A model generated the notes under the pieces. The model saw nothing but the letters and a program-made list of their open reading frames with translations, was not told where the DNA came from and made no database searches. Shown one piece after another: positions 1 through 9,946 of a stretch of DNA of 35,650 nucleotides (position 1 is its first letter; every line of letters starts with the position of its first letter). The stretch spans positions 1 to 35,650 of the forward strand of contig CALVXM010000012.1 of the NCBI GenBank assembly GCA_944371305.1, in the 5' to 3' direction. Origin of the DNA: an uncultured Bacilli bacterium. GTDB taxonomy: Bacteria > Bacillota_I > Bacilli_A > RF39 > UBA660. Made by a program: the position numbers and the translations under genes.

Positions 1-437
<437 letters not shown>

Positions 438-495
438 AAATAATTTTTTTGTTAAAATTGTTTTGTCCTGACTAATTATGAAATTGACATTTTGC

Positions 496-512
496 TCAGT
501 TTTCAAAGATCA
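496..512 (-). promoter_or_regulatory. boxA-like rRNA antitermination site
   Basis: Minus strand reads TGATCTTTGAAAACTGA, close to the boxA of Firmicutes rRNA leaders (TGxTCTTTGAAAACT), bound by the NusB/NusE complex to protect rRNA transcription from termination. It lies between the promoters and the 16S 5' end, as expected. Confidence 0.75.
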
Positions 513-541
513 TTCCTGCGCTCTTTCAAGTGCGCATTAAT

Positions 542-570
542 AATATATCAAATTAGAATTGACAAGTCAA
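542..570 (-). promoter_or_regulatory. rRNA promoter P1 (proximal)
   Basis: Minus strand has -35 TTGACT (570-565) and -10 TATATT (547-542) with a 17-nt spacer, and TGA before the -10 gives an extended -10 (TGATATATT). Confidence 0.85.
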
Positions 571-683
571 TACTTTTTTCACTTTTTTTTGAAATTTATG
601 TGAAAAATGTAAAATACTGTCGATATACTAATTTTCTTAAGAAAATTAACCGTTTTTATAGGTCTTTTTTCGAAAGCCACTAT

Positions 684-712
684 AATATATCAAATAAAAA
701 TTGCCTTGTCAA
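684..712 (-). promoter_or_regulatory. rRNA promoter P2 (distal)
   Basis: Minus strand has perfect -35 TTGACA (712-707) and -10 TATATT (689-684), 17-nt spacer, with the same ATTTGATATATTA block as the proximal promoter. The pair looks like a duplication and is typical of tandem rRNA promoters. Confidence 0.87.
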
Positions 713-756
713 TACCTTTTTGTGTTTTTTTGTTCATTTTTATTATATTCTTAACT

Positions 757-1311
757 TTATAAAAAATTACTCTTTTTTTCTTCTTCTTTTAACTTAAAAT
801 AATAAGCACAATACTCTCGATTTTTTTTTGCATCAAACATTATAACTTTATTCTTATAATCATCGATTAATTCATCTAAACCATTTTTTATAACTTTATC
901 TAAATCATCACTATAATTCATCAGTTTTTTATGATATGCATATTCTAGTTTATCGAGTATCTTAAATTCTCCACTAGGGAATATTCGTAAATCTAAATCA
1001 TAATCTATATATTTAATAGTTTGTTCTTCAATAATAAAAGGTGTTGCTATATTACAGTAATAATATATTCCATCTTTTTTTAATTGACATATAATATTAA
1101 ACCATTTATCTTTAAAAAAATACATTACTGCAGGTTCCTTAGTCCGCCACCACGTTCCCTGCGATTCAACAACTTTCGTTTTATAATTTCCAAATACAAT
1201 ATAATCTTTTTTAATATCCAAAACTATCGCTTCATCCCAAAATCTATGAACTTTGCCATTGTGTTTATAACATTGGATTTGGAATTTGTCTCCTATACAA
1301 ATTTTTTTCAT
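757..1311 (-). CDS. ntdP: NtdP-like nucleoside tri-/diphosphatase (UPF0374, DUF402)
   Basis: 184 aa. Family signatures of the UPF0374/DUF402 phosphatases are clear: YKHNG at residues 15-19, EPAVMYF at 59-65, YYYCN at 83-87 and YIDYDLD at 101-107, an acidic cluster expected to bind divalent metal. The length matches Bacillus/Staphylococcus relatives (about 175-180 aa), which hydrolyse NTPs and NDPs in the cytoplasm. The ATG is preceded by GGAAGAGGTAAAGT, a good ribosome-binding site. A TATAAT (1336-1331) lies about 19 nt upstream. It sits between ctpA and the divergently read rRNA operon edge and looks singly transcribed. The symbol follows the characterised Staphylococcus family member; the exact nucleotide preference here is inferred. 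Confidence 0.87.
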   Translation of the reverse strand: MKKICIGDKFQIQCYKHNGKVHRFWDEAIVLDIKKDYIVFGNYKTKVVESQGTWWRTKEPAVMYFFKDKWFNIICQLKKDGIYYYCNIATPFIIEEQTIKYIDYDLDLRIFPSGEFKILDKLEYAYHKKLMNYSDDLDKVIKNGLDELIDDYKNKVIMFDAKKNREYCAYYFKLKEEEKKSNFL

Positions 1312-1377
1312 ACTTTACCTCTTCCTTTTTATATTATACAACTTTTGTATAAAAAAAGAAAGAACCTAAATTTGCCT

Positions 1378-2784
1378 CTAATCTTCTAAATATTTAATTG
1401 CTGCTTGATATTGCGAATCGTTTTCTAAAGTTGGGTTTTTTAAATAATCTTCGGTTAACAATACTTCTAAATCTGGTTTTATTCCAACACCATCTATCCA
1501 TTCGCCTTTTGATGTCAACCATTTTTGTGTCGTTATTTTATATTCACCGATACCTGTCACTTGTTGAAGAGTTTGTACTGTTCCTTTTCCATAACTTGTG
1601 TTACCAATGATATAAGCATTCAATTGTTCTTTTAAAGCACTAGCCATAACTTCACTAGCCGAAGCACTCATAATATCTTGCAAAATTACAATTTTATAAT
1701 CCTTATCCTTATTACCAGTAGAATATTGTTTAGTAATACCATTTTTATCTTCAGTTTGATAAATAATATGAGTATTATCTAAAAATAAGCTGATCATATC
1801 TCGAACCGAAGATAAATGTCCTCCTGTATTTCCTCTTAAGTCAATAATTAAACTTTTCATTTTCTTATTTTCTAAATCCTTTAAAGCATCAGCAAATTGA
1901 GTATAGGTATTTTTGGCAAAGACATCCACTTTGATATAACCAATATTATCTTCTTTCATATCATAATGAACAGATTCTAATATAACTTTTTTAGTTTTCA
2001 TCTCGAATTCTAGTTCTTTATCATCACGTAAAACTGTCAATTTAATATTATCAGCATCAGCAATTTTATCAACAACTTGGTTAGTAGTAACATTCTTTAA
2101 TTCTTCACCGTTAAGTTTTATAATTACATCTCCAGTTTTTAATCCAGATTCACTAGCTGGACTGTTAGGGTATACTTCAGCTATCACAATTTCACCATCT
2201 ATAGCATAAATACCAATACCCAATCCTTCATATTCTCCTTCTAAAGTTATGTCAAAATTATTAGAAGAATCGTCAATAAATTGCGAATAATCATCCAAAG
2301 AACTCAACATTCCATCGATGGCACTAGCTATTAATTTTTCTTTGTCGATATCACCGTAATAATTTTCTAAAATGTAATTATATTCTTCAATAAAACTCTG
2401 AATTTCTTTGTTAACAGTAACATAATCATCATCTGATTTTAAATTTCCTTTTCTGCCAATAAAATAACCAGCTAGCGAAAAAAATAAAGCAATTATTACT
2501 GATAATAATACAAATTCAAAAATTCCTAAATTTTTATTAGAAGATTGTACTTCACTTTTTTTCTCTACTTTAATTTTTTTTACTTCATTATTTATTTTAG
2601 CTTCTACTTCTTCAGCACTTATCTTTTTAGGTTTAACAGTTTTTTTTATATCTTTTTTATCACTATTAGCAACATTAGTTTTATTAGAAGTTTTTCTTGT
2701 CCTTTTAACTGTAGTTTTATTGGTTAAATTAGTTTTTGTTTTATTAGTGTTTTCTTTTACTACCTTATTGCTATTATCAGCCAT
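1378..2784 (-). CDS. ctpA: C-terminal processing peptidase, S41 family (CtpA-type)
   Basis: 468 aa membrane-anchored serine protease. A Lys/Asn/Thr-rich cytoplasmic N-terminus (1-85) precedes one membrane segment (about 88-108, ending GYFIG). Then comes a helical pre-domain, a PDZ domain (about 185-260, with PNSPASESGLKTGDVI), and the S41 core. The catalytic dyad is Ser375 in the SASASE motif and Lys400 in YGKGTVQ; the 25-residue spacing equals that of E. coli Prc and plant D1 protease, and the conserved Gln404 follows. The catalytic domain should lie outside the membrane and trim C-termini of envelope proteins. The N-terminus is longer and more basic than in Bacillus CtpA/CtpB. In sporulators CtpB acts in SigK activation; nothing here shows such a role. 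Confidence 0.93.
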   Translation of the reverse strand: MADNSNKVVKENTNKTKTNLTNKTTVKRTRKTSNKTNVANSDKKDIKKTVKPKKISAEEVEAKINNEVKKIKVEKKSEVQSSNKNLGIFEFVLLSVIIALFFSLAGYFIGRKGNLKSDDDYVTVNKEIQSFIEEYNYILENYYGDIDKEKLIASAIDGMLSSLDDYSQFIDDSSNNFDITLEGEYEGLGIGIYAIDGEIVIAEVYPNSPASESGLKTGDVIIKLNGEELKNVTTNQVVDKIADADNIKLTVLRDDKELEFEMKTKKVILESVHYDMKEDNIGYIKVDVFAKNTYTQFADALKDLENKKMKSLIIDLRGNTGGHLSSVRDMISLFLDNTHIIYQTEDKNGITKQYSTGNKDKDYKIVILQDIMSASASEVMASALKEQLNAYIIGNTSYGKGTVQTLQQVTGIGEYKITTQKWLTSKGEWIDGVGIKPDLEVLLTEDYLKNPTLENDSQYQAAIKYLED

Positions 2785-2808
2785 ATATCATCCATCCTTA
2801 CTTATAAT

Positions 2809-2817
2809 AATATATCA
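2809..2817 (-). promoter_or_regulatory. Extended -10 upstream of ctpA
   Basis: Minus strand TGATATATT, 24 nt before the ATG; no convincing -35. Confidence 0.5.
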
Positions 2818-2919
2818 TAAATTCACATAAAATTCTATTATATTTTAAAATTTTCACAAAAAAAACAAATTATTAAATATTAACTCAAAAATCATCCACA
2901 ATAAAAATGTTAAACAATT

Positions 2920-2944
2920 TAAAAAAAACTAGTTTTTCTAGTTT
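2920..2944 (-). terminator. Terminator after tRNA-Glu
   Basis: Minus strand has a perfect 7-bp stem AAACTAG/CTAGTTT with a 5-nt loop followed by eight T. It lies 12 nt downstream of the tRNA 3' end. Confidence 0.9.
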
Positions 2945-2956
2945 CAAACAAATTAA

Positions 2957-3032
2957 TGGTGACCTGTATGGGATTTGAACCCATGAATGTAACCTTGAGA
3001 GGGTTATGTGTTAACCGCTTCACCAACAGGCC
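2957..3032 (-). tRNA. tRNA-Glu (CTC)
   Basis: 76 nt with encoded CCA. The acceptor stem GGCCTGT pairs with ACAGGTC (one G-U), the D-arm begins GTGAAGCGG, and the anticodon stem TAACC/GGTTA encloses loop CTCTCAA, giving anticodon CTC for GAG codons. The TpsiC loop is GTTCAAATC. The body matches Firmicutes tRNA-Glu, which usually carries TTC. It starts only 15 nt after the stop of the membrane-protein gene at 3048-3563, so it is probably cut from that transcript. Confidence 0.95.
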
Positions 3033-3040
3033 AAATAAGA

Positions 3041-3058
3041 AAACAGATTATTCTGTTT
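3041..3058 (-). terminator. Hairpin at stop codon between CDS and tRNA-Glu (weak terminator or processing site)
   Basis: Minus strand has a perfect 7-bp stem AAACAGA/TCTGTTT with loop ATAA containing the stop codon of the upstream gene, followed by TCTTATTT rather than a clean T run. It may terminate partially, or mark a processing site ahead of the tRNA. Confidence 0.5.
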
Positions 3059-3563
3059 CTTCTTTTGCAATTTCTTTTAAATGATTCATAATTTTGTCAC
3101 CTTCATAAGAAGAAGTGATTTTACCATTTTTAATTTTCAATAATGTAGAACCTTTAAATTTTAATTTTTTTATGTCATTTGTATTTAAAACAGATTTTTC
3201 TGCTTTAAAACTTTTATTAAAGTAATTCCCTAATTTAGCTGTATAAACTCTTATAGCATCTTCCTTAGAACTATAATTACTTAAATAAACACTATAAACA
3301 GACGCATTATAATCATCATCATCATAAACCATAACATAATATTCTTTATTTGGTTGTTCGAAAATATTTCCAATTAAAATCTCATCATATTGAATAACAG
3401 CTGAATCATCACCAGTATTATCTTCCGGTGTATCTTTTTTATTGACCAAAATTGTCAATACGTAAAAAGCTACAAATATAAGAGTTACAATAATAATCAA
3501 TTTAATTAATTTCCCAACTTCATTTTCATTACTAATCGTTCTGTTCGTTGTTTTTTTTGCCAT
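3048..3563 (-). CDS. Membrane-anchored protein with thioredoxin-like remnant
   Basis: 171 aa, not assigned to a named family. It has a basic N-terminus, one membrane segment (about 19-41), an acidic linker (44-60) and an outer domain of about 110 residues. The outer domain has a thioredoxin-like outline: a beta strand KEYYVMVY at 73-80, where thioredoxins show KPVLVFF, and a C-terminal STLLKIKNGKI strand-turn-strand (139-149) followed by a helix. The CxxC site is replaced by Asp-rich DDDDYNAS. If the fold is right, it is a redox-dead thioredoxin relative, perhaps binding peptides or metal. It shares its transcript with tRNA-Glu downstream. The gene is convincing (good promoter, ribosome-binding site, codon use); its function is unknown. 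Confidence 0.75.
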   Translation of the reverse strand: MAKKTTNRTISNENEVGKLIKLIIIVTLIFVAFYVLTILVNKKDTPEDNTGDDSAVIQYDEILIGNIFEQPNKEYYVMVYDDDDYNASVYSVYLSNYSSKEDAIRVYTAKLGNYFNKSFKAEKSVLNTNDIKKLKFKGSTLLKIKNGKITSSYEGDKIMNHLKEIAKEETE

Positions 3564-3580
3564 TTTTCTTCACCTTTTAA

Positions 3581-3589
3581 ATTATAGCA
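3581..3589 (-). promoter_or_regulatory. Extended -10 for the 3048-3563 gene and tRNA-Glu
   Basis: Minus strand TGCTATAAT, 17 nt before the ATG. Confidence 0.55.
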
Positions 3590-3597
3590 TATTAAAT

Positions 3598-3627
3598 AGA
3601 AAAAAGAAACATTTTTTAAATGTTTCA
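3598..3627 (-). terminator. Terminator after lipoprotein gene
   Basis: Minus strand stem GAAACATTT/AAATGTTTC with AAA loop and six T. It ends about 9 nt before the next promoter. Confidence 0.88.
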
Positions 3628-3638
3628 CTAATGTTTCA

Positions 3639-4649
3639 TTATTTGGCGACCGTATTTACATTAATTGAGTTTGCAACTTCTAACAATTGTTCACCACTCA
3701 ACTTATCAGATACAACATAAAATTCAACACCATTACTTACCCATGATACAGAATTATCTGACAATGCTCCAACAGTATCGGTAATTATATACGGTTCACC
3801 ATACATAGGAATAGTCAATAACTCTTCAGCAGCTTTAGCAGTTTCTTGAACTACTGTAAATGGATTATCACCGCTAAAAGTTAAGATTATTCTCTCCCCG
3901 TTTTCTATTGAAACTTTTTCTTGACCTGAAAGTTGTGTATTTTCCGGTATATACATAGGATATAAAATTGAATCTAAAGTAGCACTAGTTGTTTCGGTTT
4001 CAACGTTTTTCATATTACCTTGTAAAGTAAAATAACTATCATCGTAAGTTGCATTATAATCAATATTATTAAATGTCATTTTCATTTGCAATTCATCTTT
4101 TTCATTCAATATATCAACCGATTTTATATTTAAATCTTTATCAATTGACACTTTTTGTTTTACTAATTGATTATTATTTGAATAATTTACTTTGGTCGTA
4201 AATACATACATACTATCGATTTCTTCAAAAGTTTTTTCTTGATCACTTTCGATATCTTTTAAAATTGTCTGCAACAAATAAGCTTGAGAATTATTGTATG
4301 GCCATTCACTTTGAAACTTAAAACTTTTATTAAGAGATGGAGTCAAAACATGAACACCTTCTTGATTTTTTAAAATAATTTGTTCATGATTGTTAGTTTT
4401 ATTCTTTAAACTAACTCTAAAATTATCTTCCTTTTGATAAGCAACCTCAACATCGTACAAATAACTATCTTCATTATTGATAATTTCAAGTTCCCCATTT
4501 AAGTAATAATTATCGATTTTAGAAATTTTTTTATTTAAATCATTAACAATATCTTTTTCGCCATATTTACCACAACCAACTAATAGAAATCCACTAAGTA
4601 AAACCAAAATACACAATAAATATTTTTTCACTTTCTCACTCCTGTTCAA
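3639..4649 (-). CDS. GerS/YdcC-like lipoprotein (LolA-fold type)
   Basis: 336 aa. A signal peptide ends in lipobox LVGC with lipidated Cys26. The mature part is beta-rich with repeated strand pairs (LNGELEIINNED, VAYQKEDNFRVSLKN, HEQIILKNQEGVHVLTP), typical of the LolA/LppX fold and the YdcC/GerS sporulation lipoproteins of Firmicutes. A C-terminal domain (about 230-336) contains TLDSILYPMYIPENTQL and a DTVGALSDNSVSWVSNGVEF segment, also found in that group as I recall it. In Clostridioides, GerS supports spore cortex modification; in non-sporulating relatives the role is unknown. No sporulation gene is next to it. The gene is monocistronic, with a terminator at its end. Confidence 0.75.
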   Translation of the reverse strand: MNRSEKVKKYLLCILVLLSGFLLVGCGKYGEKDIVNDLNKKISKIDNYYLNGELEIINNEDSYLYDVEVAYQKEDNFRVSLKNKTNNHEQIILKNQEGVHVLTPSLNKSFKFQSEWPYNNSQAYLLQTILKDIESDQEKTFEEIDSMYVFTTKVNYSNNNQLVKQKVSIDKDLNIKSVDILNEKDELQMKMTFNNIDYNATYDDSYFTLQGNMKNVETETTSATLDSILYPMYIPENTQLSGQEKVSIENGERIILTFSGDNPFTVVQETAKAAEELLTIPMYGEPYIITDTVGALSDNSVSWVSNGVEFYVVSDKLSGEQLLEVANSINVNTVAK

Positions 4650-4739
4650 TTAATTATATTGAAAGTTTTTCTAAAAAATGTATATTTTTTCTTATTTTGT
4701 TTAAAATACTTAGTGAATAAAAGAAAGGAATGATTAATT

Positions 4740-4937
4740 TTGGAAACATTACAAAAAATTTGTTTAGTATTTACCATTATCGGTGCGATTGTATGGGGTC
4801 TAATTGGATTATTTGATTTTAATTTAGTTAGCTATATTTTCGGTGAAGGTTCTATGTTTTCCCGTATTATATATACAATCGTTGGTATATGTGGATTAAT
4901 TAATATCGGTATATTATTTAATCATATAGAAAAATAA
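4740..4937 (+). CDS. DUF378 small membrane protein (YuzA-like)
   Basis: 65 aa with two membrane segments (about 9-30 and 42-61) joined by a short loop with GEGSMFSRIIY. This matches the DUF378 family, where a GxxS...R.iY..vGi.gl pattern is conserved. It starts at TTG, preceded by AAAGGAATGATTAATT with a workable 11-nt spacing. It is the only plus-strand gene in the first 10 kb and is closed by a terminator shared with the opposing cdaR gene. Function unknown. Confidence 0.85.
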   Translation: METLQKICLVFTIIGAIVWGLIGLFDFNLVSYIFGEGSMFSRIIYTIVGICGLINIGILFNHIEK

Positions 4938-4960
4938 ACTTCATCGAGAAGTTTATTTTT
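4930..4960. terminator. Bidirectional terminator between DUF378 gene and cdaR
   Basis: A perfect 10-bp stem AATAAACTTC/GAAGTTTATT with loop ATCGA is flanked by T runs on both strands. Both convergent stop codons lie inside the stem arms. Confidence 0.88.
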
Positions 4961-6314
4961 CGTATATTCTTACCTTCATTCTAAGCACTGAAGATGAATA
5001 TTCAACTCTTGGATCATTACCACTTACAATAATTTCAACATCATGAGTTCCAACGCCCAATCCTTTTAAATCAACGTAAGCCGTGACATCATCAGCTGTA
5101 ATATTCTCAACAATGTCAGTTACACCTTTTAATTTGACTGTAACACTATCAATGTCAATTGGCGTTACACCAAAATTACTTCCTAAGTTAATTCTTGAAA
5201 TACCAACATTTTCAATATCAACATTACTAATATCATCGCTTAACATAACATTAACTGTTACATTATCCAAACTCATATGTTTTACACCAGTTGGTTTTTC
5301 TAAATTGATTTTAAATTCTGTGTTTTCTGACAAACCATCAACATTAATATAAACTGGCAAATATTCTATAGTAGCTAATGTTTCAGTTGGTCCATACAAA
5401 GTAACATTAGTATCACTTCCACCATTGACAATTAAATTACTAATTCCCATATTATAAATAACACTACCAGTTGGAATTACCCTTATTGGTACTTCTTTAC
5501 TTGGAGAATCAATTAATAATTCGACATCAACACGAGCAGGACTAATCTCTACATCTACGACATTTCCAGATTCGTCATAAGCTCTTAAAGGAGAAGAAAC
5601 AACTATTTTTTCACCTAATTTAAACTCTGGTAAATTTTTAACATCTACTAAAGCTTTAACTGTCGCTACTTGTTCAACTTTATAAGCAGCACCTTTAATA
5701 ACAACCGAATCATTATTTAAATTAACTTCATCGATAATATAGCGTTCGTCCAAAGTATCTTGATTCAACAAATCGACTGATAAAGTTTTAGTAGCTGAAA
5801 CCTTCTCATGAATGACAACAGTAGCAACAGATGGATTAATACTATATTTAATACCACTACTTAATTGATCATATTCAATATCAACTTTATGCGTACCAGG
5901 TTTTAATCCCCATAAATCAATCACCACTTCATTAGTGGGAGATTGTTTAGCAATATATAAATCCGCTTTATTTCCAATTAAAGTTATATCGACATTTTCA
6001 GGAATACCTTCAACGACATAATTATCTTCATCATATAAAACTTTAACTTGCTTAATTGGTAAAACTTCAGCCGAACTCTCTGAATAAGTCAAAATTCTTT
6101 GATCAATTACTACAAAAATTAAAATTGCGATTATAAGCGAAATAAATAACAAAGTATTAGATTTAGATAACCAATTTTCAAATCTCTTGCTAGGTTTACC
6201 AAATTTTGAATTTATCAATAGTATTAATTTACTAATTGGAACGACAATTATTTTATCAATTATCTTAGAAAAAAAGGAACCGATGCTTTTAAACATTTTC
6301 TTTATTGCTTTCAT
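4953..6314 (-). CDS. cdaR: CdaR, YbbR-domain regulator of diadenylate cyclase
   Basis: 453 aa. A membrane segment at about 54-70 is followed by an extracellular region of four tandem YbbR repeats of about 80-90 residues, each with alternating beta strands and Pro/Val-rich turns (LPIKQVKVLYDEDNYVVEGIP, VEVLLIDSPSKEVPIRV-type blocks, ISRINLGSNFGVTPI). CdaR binds and regulates the membrane cyclase CdaA. It overlaps the 3' end of cdaA by 26 nt in another frame, so the two are cotranscribed and probably translationally coupled. In Bacillus glmM follows in the same operon; here cdaR ends at a bidirectional terminator. Confidence 0.93.
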   Translation of the reverse strand: MKAIKKMFKSIGSFFSKIIDKIIVVPISKLILLINSKFGKPSKRFENWLSKSNTLLFISLIIAILIFVVIDQRILTYSESSAEVLPIKQVKVLYDEDNYVVEGIPENVDITLIGNKADLYIAKQSPTNEVVIDLWGLKPGTHKVDIEYDQLSSGIKYSINPSVATVVIHEKVSATKTLSVDLLNQDTLDERYIIDEVNLNNDSVVIKGAAYKVEQVATVKALVDVKNLPEFKLGEKIVVSSPLRAYDESGNVVDVEISPARVDVELLIDSPSKEVPIRVIPTGSVIYNMGISNLIVNGGSDTNVTLYGPTETLATIEYLPVYINVDGLSENTEFKINLEKPTGVKHMSLDNVTVNVMLSDDISNVDIENVGISRINLGSNFGVTPIDIDSVTVKLKGVTDIVENITADDVTAYVDLKGLGVGTHDVEIIVSGNDPRVEYSSSVLRMKVRIYEK

Positions 6315-7113
6315 CTGCTACCTCCTCATCATCGACAAATACTTCTTTTTTAGGTCTTAATTCCTCTAAAATACGAAGTTTAACCTCATCCAAAGTTAAA
6401 TTGTAATATAATTCACCATCAATAGCAATTGAAAGTCGACCAGTTTCCTCTGATACAACAATGGCAATACAATCGCTAACTTCTGATATACCTAAGGCTG
6501 CACGATGACGTGTACCTAATCTCTTGCTAATTTTTAAGCTATCGCTAGTAGGGAAAACAGCACCAGCGCTAGTTATTTTATCACCTTGAATAATTAAGCC
6601 ACCATCATGTAATGGATTATTAGGGAAAAATATTGAAATCAACAAATCGGACGATATATCAGCATAAATTTTCTTTGACTTCTCAATGTAATCATTTAAA
6701 CTGTTATCTCGTTCTAAAACTATTAACGCTCCGATTGATTGTTTTCTTAAGTAATCCAAAGCGTTTGTTATTTCATAAACCATTTTTTCTCTTTCATCAA
6801 CTGTTAAAACTTTATGGCGACCAAGCAATTGACTTCTTCCTAAATGTTCTAAAACACTTCTTATCTCTGGTTGAAAAATAACGATAAGAGCAAGTGGTCC
6901 CCATTCAATAACATAGTCTAATAAAAAGCCAATAGTCACAAGTCCCAACAAATCACTTATAATTTTTAAAACAATAATGATCAAAATTCCTTTAAACAAC
7001 ATGACCATTTTAACATTTTTTCTCAAGCTTTTTAAAATATAATATAAAACAAACCAAACAATTAATACATCGATGATTTTTTTTATGAGTTCAATAATAC
7101 TATTAAATGTCAT
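6289..7113 (-). CDS. cdaA: Diadenylate cyclase CdaA
   Basis: 274 aa. Three N-terminal membrane segments (about 7-27, 35-55, 60-82) precede the DAC domain. Both catalytic motifs are intact: DGG at 170-172 (in NNPLHDGGLII) and RHR at 202-204 (in LGTRHRAALGISE). The enzyme condenses two ATP into c-di-AMP, which controls potassium uptake, osmolyte transport and cell-wall balance. A ribosome-binding site (AGGAGG just before the ATG) and a TGATATAAT -10 box precede it. It is first gene of the cdaA-cdaR unit. Confidence 0.96.
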   Translation of the reverse strand: MTFNSIIELIKKIIDVLIVWFVLYYILKSLRKNVKMVMLFKGILIIIVLKIISDLLGLVTIGFLLDYVIEWGPLALIVIFQPEIRSVLEHLGRSQLLGRHKVLTVDEREKMVYEITNALDYLRKQSIGALIVLERDNSLNDYIEKSKKIYADISSDLLISIFFPNNPLHDGGLIIQGDKITSAGAVFPTSDSLKISKRLGTRHRAALGISEVSDCIAIVVSEETGRLSIAIDGELYYNLTLDEVKLRILEELRPKKEVFVDDEEVADESNKENV

Positions 7114-7135
7114 TTTTACCTCCTTAATCTACTTT

Positions 7136-7144
7136 ATTATATCA
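7136..7144 (-). promoter_or_regulatory. Extended -10 for cdaA-cdaR
   Basis: Minus strand TGATATAAT, 22 nt before the cdaA ATG. Confidence 0.6.
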
Positions 7145-7162
7145 TAAAACGAATATTTATGA

Positions 7163-7187
7163 TTTAAAAAAGTGACCTTAGTCACTT
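7163..7187 (-). terminator. Terminator after the 7190-7609 gene
   Basis: Minus strand stem AAGTGAC/GTCACTT with loop TAAG followed by a T run, immediately after the stop codon. Confidence 0.88.
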
Positions 7188-7189
7188 TA

Positions 7190-7609
7190 TTACCATCCGA
7201 ATAACTTTGAGATTTGTGGTAAGAATATAATAAACAGTAACATAATAGCAAAAATTATTCCAATAAATATATACGCATTCTTATTACTTGTTTTCTTAAC
7301 CTCTTGATTAACTTCTTGTTTTGGCGCTTCAAAAGGACTATATTGAGTCGTATGTGATAAAGCTTCCTCCATTGCTTCTTCTTTATTAAGATTAGCAACC
7401 GCACTCATTGGATTTGGTTGAACTTGGGCAGGTTGCGAATTAACTTGTGGATTTTGAACAAATTGTCCTTGTGAAACAGTAGTATTCATATTATTATTTT
7501 GCATTATAGTCTGCCCCATAGCAGGTTGACTCGTATATGGGGTTTGATTATTTGGCACAGCTTGTGGATTTATATTTTGTGAATTACCTTCATACATATT
7601 ATCATTCAT
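7190..7609 (-). CDS. Asn/Gln/Pro-rich tail-anchored membrane protein
   Basis: 139 aa, no recognised family. Residues 1-70 are low-complexity (Asn, Gln, Pro, Met, Thr, Val, with several NPQ-like steps) and probably disordered. Residues 71-109 are charged and helical (NLNKEEAMEEALSH). A single C-terminal membrane segment at about 112-131 leaves only a short tail (QISKLFGW). This predicts a tail-anchored protein with its disordered part in the cytoplasm. A ribosome-binding site (GGAGGTAATAAT), promoter and terminator all frame this reading frame, so it is a real single-gene unit. It may act as a scaffold or interaction hub at the membrane, but nothing in the sequence fixes a function. Confidence 0.78.
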   Translation of the reverse strand: MNDNMYEGNSQNINPQAVPNNQTPYTSQPAMGQTIMQNNNMNTTVSQGQFVQNPQVNSQPAQVQPNPMSAVANLNKEEAMEEALSHTTQYSPFEAPKQEVNQEVKKTSNKNAYIFIGIIFAIMLLFIIFLPQISKLFGW

Positions 7610-7636
7610 ATTATTACCTCCATTTAGTCTAATTAC

Positions 7637-7645
7637 ATTATAGCA
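7637..7645 (-). promoter_or_regulatory. Extended -10 for the 7190-7609 gene
   Basis: Minus strand TGCTATAAT, 27 nt before the ATG. Confidence 0.55.
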
Positions 7646-7673
7646 AAAAAAATAGTAAATGAAAATACTATTT
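7644..7673 (-). terminator. Terminator after ligA
   Basis: Minus strand stem AAATAGTA/TACTATTT with an 8-nt loop and a T8 run. It touches the next gene's -10 box. Confidence 0.85.
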
Positions 7674-7693
7674 TTTATCTTTATGAAAATATT

Positions 7694-9760
<2,067 letters not shown>

Positions 9761-9768
9761 ATTTCATC

Positions 9769-9844
9769 TGGTGTCCCGTACAGAACTCGAATCTGTGACC
9801 CTTTGATTAAAAGTCAAATGCTCTACCAACTGAGCTAACGGGAC
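9769..9844 (-). tRNA. tRNA-Lys (TTT)
   Basis: 76 nt, CCA encoded. Acceptor GTCCCGT pairs ACGGGAC; anticodon stem TTTGA/TCAAA, loop CTTTTAA, anticodon TTT. Last gene of the five-tRNA operon. Confidence 0.97.
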
Positions 9845-9851
9845 GAATAAA

Positions 9852-9926
9852 TGGCTGCCTCGGCTAGATTCGAACTAGCGCATGCCACAGTCAAAGTGTG
9901 GTGCCTTACCGCTTGGCTACGAGGCA
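9852..9926 (-). tRNA. tRNA-Gln (TTG)
   Basis: 75 nt, CCA encoded. Acceptor TGCCTCG pairs CGAGGCA; anticodon stem CCACA/TGTGG, loop CTTTGAC, anticodon TTG. The U1-A72 start is the normal feature of tRNA-Gln. Confidence 0.97.
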
Positions 9927-9946
9927 ATCTAACCTAATACAAAAAG

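Larger units (their letters stand above)
438..756 (-). other. rRNA operon leader and promoter region
   Basis: This stretch of about 320 bases has no credible gene. On the minus strand it contains two tandem promoters, a small GC-rich hairpin (517-536, arms TGCGC/GCGCA), a boxA-like antitermination site and an A/T-rich run just before the 16S start. A plus-strand open frame across it (492-797) is rich in Phe/Tyr/Asn and has no ribosome-binding site; it is a by-product of AT content. Confidence 0.8.

Noticed and set aside
492-797. 101-aa plus-strand open frame across the rRNA leader
   Set aside because: Phe/Tyr/Asn/Ile-rich, no ribosome-binding site, covers the rRNA promoters on the other strand.
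1319-1350. 8-bp inverted repeat TTATACAA/TTGTATAA upstream of ntdP as a terminator for ctpA
   Set aside because: Not followed by a T run in the transcribed direction; it contains the probable ntdP -10 box. It could be an operator, but there is no further support.
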